Source: Parietaria judaica (lineage: Eukaryota; Streptophyta; Magnoliopsida; Rosales; Urticaceae). From it: a stretch of 64,000 nucleotides of DNA. The notes below the pieces were generated by a model that did not search any database, was not told the origin of the DNA, and saw nothing but the letters and a program-made list of their open reading frames with translations. The stretch is taken from the NCBI GenBank assembly GCA_954871525.1, contig OX940865.1:17250606-17314605 (forward strand), written 5' to 3'. Each line of letters opens with the position of its first letter. Position 1 is the first letter of the stretch. The translations under genes were made by a program, and so were the position numbers. Below are positions 1-11,879 of this stretch, piece by piece.

Positions 1-1758
1 CCATAAATTGATATCGTGAGTAGCCTTAGAGAGAAAGAGCGAGTCCTTGAGTTCTCGATTGCTAAAGTTTATAGTAATTCGAGAGCTTCAGATCAGAAAA
101 GAGTAAAAAAAGTCCTTGTAATCGAGTCATTCATCTGTCCAAGCAATTAAACGGAAGAAACCGAGCATTTCGGAAATATAATAAATCGGAGATATTAACT
201 GTTCATATTATTATTGTGTTCTTGTGATTATCTTTGTGACTGAAAGAGGGTGGTGAAAATCGCGAGGACAATTTTTTTTATTTTAAGCTTGATATTATAA
301 GAGAGAGAGGCGTCCATATCAACATAATTATATAATATATATATATATATAATTATATATATAGAGAGAGAGGGGATATTTTTTTTTTACGAAAGAGAGG
401 ATATTTGGAAGATTGCGAGGCTGATATTGATTTGGGTCACAATTCTCATAGAGAGTGGATTTGCCTTGTGGCCAATAGGGTAGAGGGATTTGATATATTT
501 TGGAAAAAGAAAGGTTTATAATTATATATTTAATATGCAATAAATAAATACTTAACTCTATTTCCTCTATATTTTGTTATTCCATTTTATATGTGATGGG
601 GACTTCTTTAGGATTATTCACTACGAGATCTTTTACTATTTTTCCATATACATACAACCAGTACCATATACTTTTTCTGCTTCCTTGTTTTGTTTAGGGT
701 TCTTTTTTTTATTATTTATTTATTTCCTTGGCCCTGGTTTCTCTTGTTCTCCTTCACACACACTGTTTTTTCATGTTGGTGAACACATTTATTAATTTTG
801 CTGAAAAATCAGACCATCTTTATTCAGTATTTTCTTTCTCTGGTCCATATTTAAGCCCTTATAAAATCTTCACTACAATTAATTCATAGCATCTATATTA
901 GCATTATATTTATAGAACTTGAAGGGATCTAACATTAAGGCTATTTAAGATTATTTTTGGAGAAAATGTTGATATTATTCATTTCTAAAACTTAAATGAA
1001 AATAAATAACATTACGTATGTTTTAGTAATTTAATGTTAGATGTTAGTTGGCATGCTGATGTGTATGTCATGTCACATGATATAATAATGTGTTATGCCA
1101 CGTCAAGTCAATAAGATTTTTTTTTATTAAAGTTATTAGAAGTAAACCTTTTTAAAAGTCTACACACATTTCATTTCAACAATATATTATATAACCTAGG
1201 AAAATGTAAGTATTACATATTTTTATAGGGTAAAATTAGGGTTTTGGGTTTTTTTTTTTTGCATGGTCTCGATTATTTGGGGTTTAAAAAGCCAAGTCGA
1301 GTTCCCATTTGGGACTGGTCGGTCCGTCTTTCAATTTCTTTATATTAGTTAAATTAAACATATAAGCTAAAAAAATACATGCAAATAAAAAAAAAATTGT
1401 GGATTGCTCTGGTCTGAACTTCGTTTTTCCTTGGCTCGGCCCCGATTCTTAGTTCATGGTATTTCGATAAAAGAAAATGTATGTTTTATGCTTAAAATAA
1501 GCTAAGATCGAGTCATAATTGAGTTTCGAGGCAATAAATTTATTGGTGTACTATTTAGTCGATTATAAATGGCAAGTCATTTATTTCTCCACTCTTAGAA
1601 AAAGCCCATGGGGCCTAGCCTATCCAACAACTTACAAAGTAATTCCGGCCCAAGTCCATTCGAGAAGAACCCTAGCAACTAAAAGAGAAGAAGTTAATAT
1701 TTATTATGACCCTTAGAAGAACATAACATCTCGTCTTTACTAGCAATACAAGAGTTCA
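1..1758. other. Intergenic, no gene seen
   Basis: AT-rich non-coding DNA. It holds a short TA/GA-rich microsatellite near 338-375 and T-rich tracts. The open frames here are short, low in complexity and resemble no family. I see no RNA gene or element with clear ends before the SINE that follows. Confidence 0.5.
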
Positions 1759-1977
1759 ATGCAATGTAAACCAAGCAAGCTTGGCCTAGTGGTAACTCCA
1801 CTACACTTCCAGAAGTCACATGCTCAATCCCTATGAGACTCAAATAAGTGCTCTCTTTACATATATAAACTTGTTACTTGGTCAATCATGTCACTTCTTC
1901 TTACTCAGAATATAACTAGTAATGAGAGATAGTGCATTGTAACCTTGGCCTATAGTGTCACTCCATTAAAAAAAAAA
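1759..1977 (+). mobile_element. tRNA-derived SINE with poly-A tail and 8-bp target duplication
   Basis: The 5' part looks like a tRNA: a box A-like TGGCCTAGTGG near 1783 and a degenerate box B-like TGCTCAATCCC near 1821. The element ends in an A-run at about 1967-1977. The direct repeat AGAGTTCA lies on both sides (1751-1758 and 1978-1985), as expected for LINE-assisted insertion. At about 219 bp it has normal plant SINE length. The tRNA likeness and the duplication are read from sequence; the SINE family is not assigned. Confidence 0.7.
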
Positions 1978-1985
1978 AGAGTTCA

Positions 1986-4202
1986 GATCAGAAGAAGATA
2001 TCCCAAAAAAATCCACGCATAGCGATAATTATTAATCTTTGTACTCGGCTCTTTACATTCAAAGATCAATAACACAAAAAGAGTTAGCCGGTAATTAGAA
2101 ACTAGAGGTAAACCTATTTAAAAACATCACTATGCCAATCCTTACATTGATTTTTTTCTTCAGCGATTTCTTCCACCTTTCTTTAGCGTTTAAATTCCAA
2201 TGAAAAATAAAACATTTCCATGCAAGTTGGTAATCAAAACAGTGTCATTCTTTAAAGTTTAAACGACCCAAAAAAAGAGTTAGTAGATCCCACATTTTGG
2301 TAATTGGTGTAGAAAAGATTCACATGGACATGTTTTTATGAGTGTACACTGCACCTGCAAATGCAGATATTTTTATATTTATTTAATGCTTACCGTCACA
2401 TCCAATCATTTGTTTGCTATAACTAAGTATTATATTAATTAAGTAACCAATATATGGAAGAAAAAAATAATAATTAATGGAATAAACTTTTGTTTTGTTT
2501 GTTACCTCTTCTCTTCCTCTTATTTGTGTTTAGAACATAATCACATATCTCATCAAAGATTACCAAATAGCTAGAAGGATCTAGATTTGACAATGTGTAG
2601 GCTTTAGAAATATATTCTCATTTCTTTACAAGAGTTTAAATATCATAGAGAACCGCCCTAGTTGCGGCAAAAGTTTTTAAAAGTAGTGTGATAAATTCTC
2701 AAGCTTTCAATCACGCTCAACAAATACTTAACATGTTGGAATAAGCATTTTCGATTGTATCAAGAACAACAAACTCTACCGTGAAAAGATCTTAGGATGA
2801 AAAAACATGCATCATACACGTGAAATACTTGCTAAAATTTGCAACTTCTTGAGCTATATTTGTCGTATAGTGTTGTCCATTTGACGAGATTCTAAGACTA
2901 AATATAATTAAGAATGAGATACTATTCACTATCTTCTCATTGCTTGCAAATGTTATATATTCTTTTCAAAATTAATAGTTTCTTGAACCATCCTTTGAAA
3001 CTACTATAAAACCCCATTCATAACTTGTAATTTGTATATAGCATCAAATTTTGAATTTTAATAATCTTTTTTTTTTTTACCAGAAGGAATGTTTCATTGA
3101 CTTCACTTAAATGAGTATGAACTAAATATTGGAGTCAAATCTTGAACTTTATTTTGTTGGGTATAATCACACAAAATTTCAAGTGGGTCATTGTGTTATT
3201 CAAAAGTTGAGGGGGCAAGTGGATTGAAAGTATGTCAAATCATTTTTTTTGGAGTGTATATGACAACCATAAATTTGGAAATTAATATTGAGTTGTTGAT
3301 ACTGTACAATCCCAAAATAGTTATGTTTTGGCATGAAGGAATATGTGGAATTCTCTAAACATAACAACTGTTCTCTTTTCTATCTTTTTATCATTGCCAT
3401 ATGACCATTTATTGATATTATAAAAGAAAAAGCAAAGGTATTGAGGCAATACAGCCACTCATAATAATGTGGTTGTGAATACATAAGAGAAAAAGGGAAA
3501 TATAGGAATGATTTATTCTTTGGCTGCCTGCAAGTAGGCAGAAAAATCTGCAAGCTTATATAATGAATGAACTACATAATAATATATATCTATTATTATT
3601 AACAAACTTTTTTTAGAGTATTCTCCAATTAATGTTTATGTTTACAATAACAAGAGATGAAGGGTTAAATACAGACTTACTTAACCAATTTTAAAGCTAG
3701 TTTAAAGCTAATGTTTGCAACTTTTTTAGTAATTAGTTTCTAGAGTGTTGGACCTATAAATAAATTGGTACTTTTTTTTTAAATTACTACAAAAACTTTA
3801 TTATTATTATTTTGATTATCATTTTATCAAGATGTAATATTAGGGGCTTTTAATTTAAATTTTTTGTAAATAATTACTTTTAATTATAAGATTTCCGTGG
3901 ATCACTTAATTTTTTAATAAAATCGGTTCCAATTAGGCGGTTGATAAGACATATCAACCGCCTATGTCTTTTTTCTTTTTTTTTTGAAGGAATCAACCGC
4001 ATATGTCTTCGTAGGAAAAAAGTAAGAAAGCAAAATTCCCACAAATTTATGGTTTGACCCAAAAAGCCCATAAAGAAAGCAAGTTAAGCCCAATTCACCA
4101 AAAAAATAATTAACATTTTATTTTTCATGCAAATTTGATGAACCCACTACAAAGCAAACGGAAGATTTTGTTATTTACACTTTTGGTCCATTTTTCTGAG
4201 AA
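1986..4202. other. Intergenic, no gene seen
   Basis: AT-rich DNA with T-runs and no credible coding frame. The last part, 4080-4202, would hold the promoter and 5' UTR of the PPR gene. I see no element with clear boundaries. Confidence 0.45.
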
Positions 4203-5783
4203 ATGTTCATGTTCGTCCCTCTCTCTCTCAGAACTCAAGCACTCTCGAGTTTGGACTCCAAATACGTGGGACATATCATTCAGTCTTATGCCCACTCCAA
4301 GCAGCTCAACAATGGCAAACAGCTTCACGCTCAGCTTCTTCGTTCCCAATATCCAGTCGACACTTTCGTCGTTAATCATTTGATCAACTTCTACTCGAAA
4401 TGTGGAGCGATCGAATACGCACGAAACATGTTCGACAGAATGCCTCACAGAAACACAGTTTCTTGGACTTCAATGATCGCCGGGTTTTCGCAGAATTCGA
4501 AGCACTCGGAGGCTGTGAAAGCCTTTTCGCTGATGCGGGTCGTCGAGAATCCGGTCAGTTTTGCTTTCGCCAGTGCCGTTAAGGCTTGTGGGTCCCTCGG
4601 GTCGGTTTTGATCGGGAAGCAAGTGCATTGTCTTGCTTTGAAATTCGGTCTTTCTCAGGAAGTTTTTGTGGGGAGTTGCTTGGCGGATATGTACTCGGAG
4701 TTTGGGATTATGGTAGATATGTGTAAGGTCTTTGAGGAGATTCCGCGGAAGGACTCGGTGCTTTGGACGGAAATGATCAGAGGGTATTCGAAGAACGGCG
4801 ATTTCGTGATGGCTTTGGTGGCGTTTAATAAGATGAACGGGGAAGGAATTTCGATCGATCCTCATGTTCTTAGTAGCGTATTGAGTGCTTGTGCAGCAAT
4901 GGAAGACATCGAATCCGGAAAGTGTGTTCAATCTTTTCTCGTGAAATTAGGGTTTGAGTCTGCCATTGTTGTTGGGAACGCGCTTATAGATATCTACGCA
5001 AAATCGGGTGACTTGGAGAAGGAAGCGTTGGCGTTTTTCAATGAGTTGAGAAGGAAGGGTGTTGACCCGACCGAGTACACCTTCTCGAGCTTGGTCAAAG
5101 CTTGTGCCAACCGAGCTTCTCTCTGGCACGGCGTTCAAGTTCAGGCAATAGCGGTGAAACTAAGTTTCAATGCACATCCCTATATATCTTCCGGGTTTAT
5201 AGATATGTATAGAAAATGTGGAATGCTCGATTGTTCAACTAGGGTTTTTTATGAGATGAGAAAACCGAGCGAGCTTGCTTGGAATTTGATGATGAACATG
5301 CTTTTGGAGCACGGTTTAGGTCAACAGGCCGCAGAGCTGTTTGAGAAAATGATTATGGAAGTCAAACCGAATGCAGCAACGTTCGCCAATCTTCTTTTAA
5401 GGTGTAGTAAAGCCGGGCTAGTGGAAGAAGGGTTAAAGTACTTCCAAGCTATGAAGGAAATCCATGGAGTTTCGCCGGAAGATAAACATTATGGTTACGC
5501 TATCGATCTGCTTAGCCGAGCCGGAAGACTACACGAGGCTGAAGAGCTCATAACAAGTATGCCTTTTGAGCCAAATACTTTTGTGTTGTGCTCTTTCATA
5601 CGGTTTTGTAGGGTTCATGGTGAAGCTGAGAGGGGAAAATTCGCAGCCGAGAAGCTGATCAAGCTCGAACCTAATAACAACATTGCTCTCGCTTTGTTTT
5701 CGGATCTGTATAAGGAAGGAAACTGGAAACAAGTGAAGATTATAAGGAGAAGGATGAGAGAGAAAAATGCTGAAATCTCGTGA
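4203..5783 (+). CDS. PPR (PLS-type) protein, probable organelle RNA-binding protein
   Basis: An intronless 526-residue frame starting at ATG 4203. PLS-class pentatricopeptide repeats run along its length, with recognisable units such as GKQLHAQLLRSQYPVDTFVV near residues 38-57 and NTVSWTSMIAGFSQN near 84-98. A partial E-type tail (LEPNNNIALALFSDLYKEGN) is near the end. Such proteins bind single-stranded organelle RNA and often specify C-to-U editing sites. The frame stops at MREKNAEIS, so there is no DYW domain. At about residues 267-276, GDLEKEALAFFNEL joins two half-repeats: the linking VFxxMxxRNxVSWxxxI segment is missing, which suggests an in-frame loss of about 30 residues. It could be a working E-class PPR or a decaying copy. 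No clear organelle presequence is visible. Confidence 0.85.
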   Translation: MFMFVPLSLRTQALSSLDSKYVGHIIQSYAHSKQLNNGKQLHAQLLRSQYPVDTFVVNHLINFYSKCGAIEYARNMFDRMPHRNTVSWTSMIAGFSQNSKHSEAVKAFSLMRVVENPVSFAFASAVKACGSLGSVLIGKQVHCLALKFGLSQEVFVGSCLADMYSEFGIMVDMCKVFEEIPRKDSVLWTEMIRGYSKNGDFVMALVAFNKMNGEGISIDPHVLSSVLSACAAMEDIESGKCVQSFLVKLGFESAIVVGNALIDIYAKSGDLEKEALAFFNELRRKGVDPTEYTFSSLVKACANRASLWHGVQVQAIAVKLSFNAHPYISSGFIDMYRKCGMLDCSTRVFYEMRKPSELAWNLMMNMLLEHGLGQQAAELFEKMIMEVKPNAATFANLLLRCSKAGLVEEGLKYFQAMKEIHGVSPEDKHYGYAIDLLSRAGRLHEAEELITSMPFEPNTFVLCSFIRFCRVHGEAERGKFAAEKLIKLEPNNNIALALFSDLYKEGNWKQVKIIRRRMREKNAEIS

Positions 5784-6818
5784 CTAATTTAGATGTTGGA
5801 AAAACGCGCATCTTTCGAGACAAAGATCGATTCAGTCCTTCGAAAGTAGACAGGAAAAGCTCTTTTCCATAGGTAAAAATGAAAGAAGGCGCTTCTTCAT
5901 CATCACTGCGAGGGTACAAAAAACCACCGACAGAGAAACCAGCCATTCAAACGCATTTGGAGGTATTGGACATGTTTTTTAAATGTTCTGCAACTGGTCG
6001 GAATTAGCTCGCCATAAACGCCGCCTAAACCTGTGGATTACCGGAGATGAAATTTGGTTGCAACTCTTAAGCAAATGCGGTTGCAAGGATGGTTTAGTTT
6101 AATATGAGACGACGAGAATTTTGATGTGTACCGCATGAAATTTTTCAGGGAAGCTGGTCGGATTTGGCCTCGGTATTAACCTCATTGAACTTTTTGCCGT
6201 CCAATTATTAAGCAAATTTGGTTGCAGGAACGATTTAGTTCAATCCGCTAGGACGGGAATTTCGATTTGTACAGCAACATTTCAACCCTTAATGGGCAGA
6301 AGTTGAAAGAAGAGTTCTATTTTGTAATCTTGCAATTTGAATTTTGTTATTCAAAGTTCAAACAGCTTAGGGGTTTAATGTTATCTTTTGTTTGTTGACT
6401 GGAAACGATCAAACGACATGTACTTAACATATCGTGTTGAATATTTTACATTGTAATTGGCCTCCTTAACTTTAATTTTTGGCAACAAACATCCATATAT
6501 TTTATAAAATTGGCACATTGTTTTTTAAAATTGGCACATTGTTTTTCAAAATAATAACAGGGCTTCAAACAAACAGTTGGTATTATTAAAACAAAACTCT
6601 TCAACCATTCCTAAATAATATTCTTGACAAAGAAAACTCTATACAAAACAGAAGGGAGCATAATATTACCAGTATTTCTGCTATAAACCAGTGACAAAAG
6701 GGCACAACAAATATGATTATCTACTGACCTAAATAATGTATATTGAAATCCTACGCGGGACCCAGAAAACTCGAAGTAGTTCGGGTTTGGTACAGTAAAT
6801 TTAATGCGTGAAAGCGAA
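5784..6818. other. Intergenic between convergent PPR and FtsZ2 genes
   Basis: This would hold the 3' UTRs of the PPR gene (+) and of FtsZ2 (-). At 6040-6250 two related stretches (TGCAACTCTTAAGCAAATGCGGTTGC near 6058 and a similar copy near 6203) look like a diverged tandem duplication. A short direct repeat containing AAAATTGGCACATTG lies near 6505-6543. No gene is seen. Confidence 0.4.
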
Positions 6819-9800
6819 TCAGGCACGGGGGTAACGTGAACGGCCTTTCTTCTTCAAGAAATCAGGGATTTCCACTGAACTACCATCGGAAAATGACGGC
6901 CGCCGACTTGTCCCGATGCTGACCTCACCCTGAGCCTGCATTTCATTAAGGTTTCTGTTAACTTTTATATTTGATATTCTGTGATTAGATGAATTTAGCT
7001 ATAGAATCAGTCAATTAATTTTGTTAATTCTTATAGTTGACTTTCCTCTGTCAAAATTCCCAGTAAATTATCGGGAAAACATTCATCGACATTCATTAAT
7101 TCGAAAGATCACTTTTTGAGTGGACCAAAAACAAGCTTCACGTGAGAAATTCAAGTCATACCTGAACCGGCCTGCCTTCGCTTTCTTCTTGCCGTTTGAA
7201 TCCGGTCGCAATTAGAGTTATACTAACCTGTCAGCCCGGGCATTGAGAGACATGAGAACGAGAAAATAATTTTTTTTTACAGTGGGAACTATATAATTCT
7301 ATGCTAGAAATTTCTCAGCACATCCATTATAAAGGAGGGGCCATTTCGGCAATGGAAAGGCAAAATCCGCACATCCCACATACGTTTTCGACAGATACTA
7401 AACTTATAAATGCCATCATTCACATAAGAATAACTTACTTGACCGCTGAGTGAGGGATCGATCACGGCTCCGAAGATCAAGTTTGCAGTTGGGTCCACAA
7501 GGTCATATATAACTTCTGCTGCAGCATTTACCTACAAAATACGGCAAAAAGGTTGGGGTTTTCAATTCGATATTTGTGGTTCTCAAAACCCTAATATTTC
7601 AGTACGCGGTTGTAATAAAGCCGGAAGAAACCTATCAAAATCAGGTTGTTTTTTGTTTGTTTGTTTGATAAAACTATCAAAATCTGATTTCAGGTTCTAA
7701 TTTCATGAACTGGAATTCCGGTTTCAAAACTAGGCAAAACATGTAATCTTCAGCCGGGTTTCACCCCTAGAGAAGAGTGATACTGAATCATAGTGTGAAG
7801 ACAGAAGCGACATTATCACCTCGAAAAGGGTAAGATCGCTTCCACCAGTTATATTCCACACAATTCCCGTTGCTCTCTCGATCCCAATATCTAGCAAAGG
7901 TGATTGGATAGCGTTTAACGCAGCGTCTCTCGCCCTTGTCTTTCCTGCTTAAAACAAGCACCATAGGAATCATATACAAGTAATAGGATCAGTTTCATTG
8001 ATTACAAATTTACAACATCTAATTGTTATGTGCCTATTATTGCTGTAATTATTAAAGGTTATGGAATAGATTATTAGCATTTTTTAGGAACAAATTTGTT
8101 ACGCCCAAAATCGTTCTTAAAACAAGTGTTCCCAAATCTTCACCCAGCCAATCTCCCCACTATCGAGAAAGATTAGACTTTTTGAATGATTAGTACTGCT
8201 TTTCTCATCAACTTCAGGTCTCTAAAATATACCAACGATTACATACAAGATACAACCTAATGAGCCGAACTAGACCCGAATAAATAAATCTCGTAAACAG
8301 ATTTCAACAAAACTCTAAAGTCTAAACAGAATGAAATATATTAAATGACAAAACATAATCAAATAACATTAAAACAGATTAAATACCCAAAATTACCTAA
8401 TTAAAAAAGGTACTTAACCTATTTTATAATCTATTCAGCTTAATCTTTCCTTTTAATATTTAGTATATGTGAGCACAACTACAATAGGCATTGATGGTGA
8501 CACGAGGAATTAGAAGTTGAAGTAGCTCGTGGCTAAGTATGAAACAACATGATTAATATTTGTCCGATTAGTTAATTTATATTTAATTTTACCATCTCGA
8601 TTCTCAATCTTTCTGTATTGCTTTTTCAGCTAACAAATTGAATTCCCAAGTCACTGAGAACAATTTAAAAACCGTACGAAGCCCAGTTACTGGTTATAAA
8701 GAGGAGTTATGAGTCCTGTGTTAAGTCATATTAATAAAACTTTAAGTAACTAAATATTTACCAGTTGCTGTTCCTATTCCCATCAACGAAGAGCCAGCAT
8801 TTGCCATTATAGCTCGCACGTCAGCAAAATCCACGTTTACAAGTCCCGGTATCTGCAGTTGAAGTCGCTCGCAATCATTTAAGCAAAAATTGATCCATGT
8901 TTACACGTAAATTACACATAGGTTTTTAAATAAATGCAGCAAACTAGGGAGTATATTGTAATTATAGCTAATTGGGTAGTTTCTTACTGATATGTGATTA
9001 TTTTAGCATATGTAATCTAATTACATTAATGGCATCAGAAATTATTATCCTAAAACTAACGACTAACTGAATTACTTGCATCAACATCCAGAAATAGTTG
9101 GGGTTCGGAAATATAAATGAACAACTATCCACTATTGTAACGATTCATTCACGAATGCCATACCGTGATTATATCAGAGATGCCCCGAACACCTTGCCGG
9201 AGAATATCGTCAGCAAGGTTAAAGGCTTCTGTTACAGGGGTAGATTGGGAAACAGCCGTCAATAATTTGTCATTGGGAATGACTATGAGCGTATCCACAT
9301 TCTCTCTCAATGCCGCAATTCCTTCTTGAGCTTGGACAGCCCTTTTTCGTCCCTCAAAAGAGAAAGGTGTTGTGACGATTCCAACGGTCAATATACCCAA
9401 TGACTTCGCTATTCCGGCAATTATAGGAGCACCGCCCGTGCCAGTACCTCCACCCATTCCTGCCTGTAAAATAAACATTCCAAGTGATTTACTCAAAATA
9501 ATCTTTAGACATGCTCGTCTTCCTGGAAACGAACTAGCTCCAACCTCATCTGAGACATTATCACCTAGGGCTAAAAAAAACGATAACTGATGGCCTGAAC
9601 AAAACCAACAGATTTTTGATTAAAATAACAAAAACTGTTACCTATAGCGGTTAAATATATTTGAAACCTGCTCTAAACAAATTTGGGGGAAAATCACCTT
9701 TTTCACAGCGGTTAATCAACCAATATGAATCCCGGTAACCAAATTGAAACACTGGATTTCAGTTTTAGCTTTTACATAATCAAATAGTTTGATTCGTTTA

Positions 9801-10485
9801 GAAAAAACTGGTCAAAATCAAACCGAACAGAACAGAACCAGATTCACCCTTGCATCGATGAAATAGTGAACCTTACCGTAACAAAGACCATGTCTGATCC
9901 AAACAAAGCTTCCTCCAACGTCGTCCGGCTTTCTTTGGCAGCATTCATGCCTATCTCAGGATTCCCACCGGCACCGAGACCCCTTGTGAGCTCTTGCCCT
10001 ATTTGCAGCCGGTTCTCGGGAAATACGGGCGACATTCTCATGGCTTGAACATCCGTATTAACGATCCAAAACTCAACACCCTTCATTGCACTCTCGATCA
10101 TACGGTTCACAGCATTCGATCCTCCACCACCGACGCCGATCACCTTGATCTTCGCCTCGTTGTAATTACCAGAGCTCGACGCATCGCCTAAGCTCTCAGA
10201 CGGGTCACTATCTTTCCTCGGGTTACTTAGGGTGCTGTTCCCTTCCCTGAGCAACGAAATCTCGGGATGCAGATTCAGAAACGGGTCTTTGCTCGGATAC
10301 GGGCTGACACTGTGCGAGTTCGAAGAGCACTTGAGTTGAAGACATGTCGACTTTTCCGATACTTTCGAACACAAGCTTCTCCCGTAGTAACTCTCTGCCG
10401 GAGGCCTACCCCTGAGCCCGGTGAGCACTGCGGCCGGATTCCGTGCATCGGAAAGCGTAACATAGGCCGATGCGTAAGCCGTCAT
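6819..10485 (-). CDS. FTSZ2: Plastid division protein FtsZ2 (seven coding exons)
   Basis: Coding exons on the minus strand: 10485-9877, 9463-9164, 8852-8762, 7944-7820, 7531-7439, 7227-7162 and 6935-6819. All junctions are GT-AG and in phase, giving 466 residues, close to Arabidopsis FtsZ2. FtsZ2 is a tubulin-like GTPase that co-assembles with FtsZ1 into the stromal ring dividing chloroplasts. Visible are a Ser/Thr-rich N-terminus suited to a transit peptide, [15 protein letters not shown], the [10 protein letters not shown]-binding signature at residues 207-213 (codons just after the first intron), [19 protein letters not shown], and a C-terminal [15 protein letters not shown] of the kind through which FtsZ2 binds ARC6. 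I chose the ATG at 10485 (MTAYASAYV) because it aligns with the family start; an in-frame ATG at 10533 would add 16 residues. A 5' UTR intron (about 10609-10791) is possible. Confidence 0.95.
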
Positions 10486-10608
10486 CTTAAATATCGCAGG
10501 GCTCAAACCGCAGAGAGAACGGCGAAACGGCAAATTCGCGATAAATACAGATTACCCAAACGGCTTAAACCTTAAGCTCCAATCACAAACCTATCTTCCA
10601 ACAATACC

Positions 10609-10791
10609 TGATAATTAACCAAACCCAGAAACGAATTAGAGTCAAAATAGTCAATAAGCAAACGCTCAAGCAAGCAACTGCTAAAAGCTTCAATGCTGCT
10701 CCATTTTCGCTACCGTGAAACCCTAGTGGACGCAAGAAGCTTCGAATTGCAGTGAAAAACAAAAATGAGAGGGAAGAGAGAGAATGGAACC
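10609..10791 (-). other. Possible 5' UTR intron of FtsZ2
   Basis: On the minus strand a donor-like CCCAG|GTTCC near 10791 and an acceptor-like TTATCAG near 10609 bracket a T-rich stretch upstream of the FtsZ2 start. Transcript data would decide; from sequence alone it is only plausible. Confidence 0.3.
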
Positions 10792-10869
10792 TGGGTTTCG
10801 GAGGGAGAATCGGACATAAGAGAGCTCATAGGATCGAAATGGGAGTGTGGGATTGAGCTGGGTTCTCAG

Positions 10870-11449
10870 CTGCTAGTCGACTGGACTGTAATTTTGGGAA
10901 TCTTTTTTGGTGTCTGAAGATACTATTTTTTATTTATTTAAAATAAAAAAGATGATAAATTGGACAAAAATCTTGGGAGCGAAAAGCAAGCCATGGAGAG
11001 ATTTCTGCCCTATTTCCAAGCCAACCTCACAAAACAACAATTTCCATTGGTACCCCCCATTTTCACGACGACTTACTTCATTGTCCCCTCTTGTTTTTGT
11101 CTTTTATTTGCGGTAAAAATACTTATAAGTTATGTGGAAATTATGGTATATTTGGCTTCAACTTTTTTATCATGTCTACTGTTAAAAAAATACAAATCTT
11201 AATAAGATTTATATTTTTATAATATGGCGTGAGAAAGAAAAAAAAGGAATATACGGTCCAAATATTAGTTGTTTATACTTTATATAAAAAATACAGTTAG
11301 CAAGTTTCTCTCTAATGTACTTTTCTGAGTGTGATATAACATGAGACATACTGAATATTCTGACGTCCCTTTATTTTATCTCGTCCACTCTATAATAACC
11401 AATCAATACAAATCAGTAATAAATATAAACATTAGGCTGGGCCTAGAAC
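10870..11449. other. Intergenic, FtsZ2 promoter side
   Basis: AT-rich DNA upstream of FtsZ2. No coding frame with family likeness and no clear promoter motif is seen. Confidence 0.35.
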
Positions 11450-11877
11450 CAGAGCCGTACCTGAAGGGAGGCAGAGTAGGCGCGTGCTTTCAGTAAAAAA
11501 AATAATCTCAAATGTAAGGGCCCCCATATCACATAAATTAAAATAAAAAAAATCGAGAATCACTTATTAAATTTAAGGCCCCCCAAAAAAATTAATTAAT
11601 ATTAATATTACTAAAATTAAATTTAGGGTCCCCAAATAAATTAAGCTACGATTGTCTATTGAAAAAGACATCGTTGAGAAACTCGATTATGCAAAGTTGA
11701 TTAGTACTTTTGCTTCTAAAAATGCTAGACGCTTCTTATTTGAATGAGTACTTATTTATTATATAAATATTGTATATACTTTTGTATCAAATCTGATTTT
11801 TGCAATAACGTTAGAGGGCCCCCAAATTTTTTCTCGCCTAGGGACCTGAAAATCTCAGGCACGGTCCTACTTGGAAC
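11450..11877 (+). mobile_element. Decayed non-autonomous hAT-like transposon
   Basis: Imperfect inverted ends: CAGAGCCGTACCTGA at the left, and a right end whose reverse complement contains GACCGTGCCTGA. Between them are AT-rich DNA with repeated GGGCCCCC-type tracts and a short frame (11646-11747) resembling the last residues of a plant ZMYM/TTF-type hAT transposase. A target duplication is not clean. The element is probably an internally deleted, old copy. Confidence 0.5.
11646..11747 (+). pseudogene. C-terminal remnant of a hAT (TTF/ZMYM1-like) transposase
   Basis: This frame reads LRLSIEKDIVEKLDYAK followed by LISTFASKNARRF, then a short tail and stop. The pattern SIE-x5-EKLDY-x-x-LI-x-x-FASK-x-AR closes the dimerisation region of many plant hAT proteins of this type. 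Upstream coding sequence is gone, so only about 33 residues survive. Confidence 0.55.
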
Positions 11878-11879
11878 CG

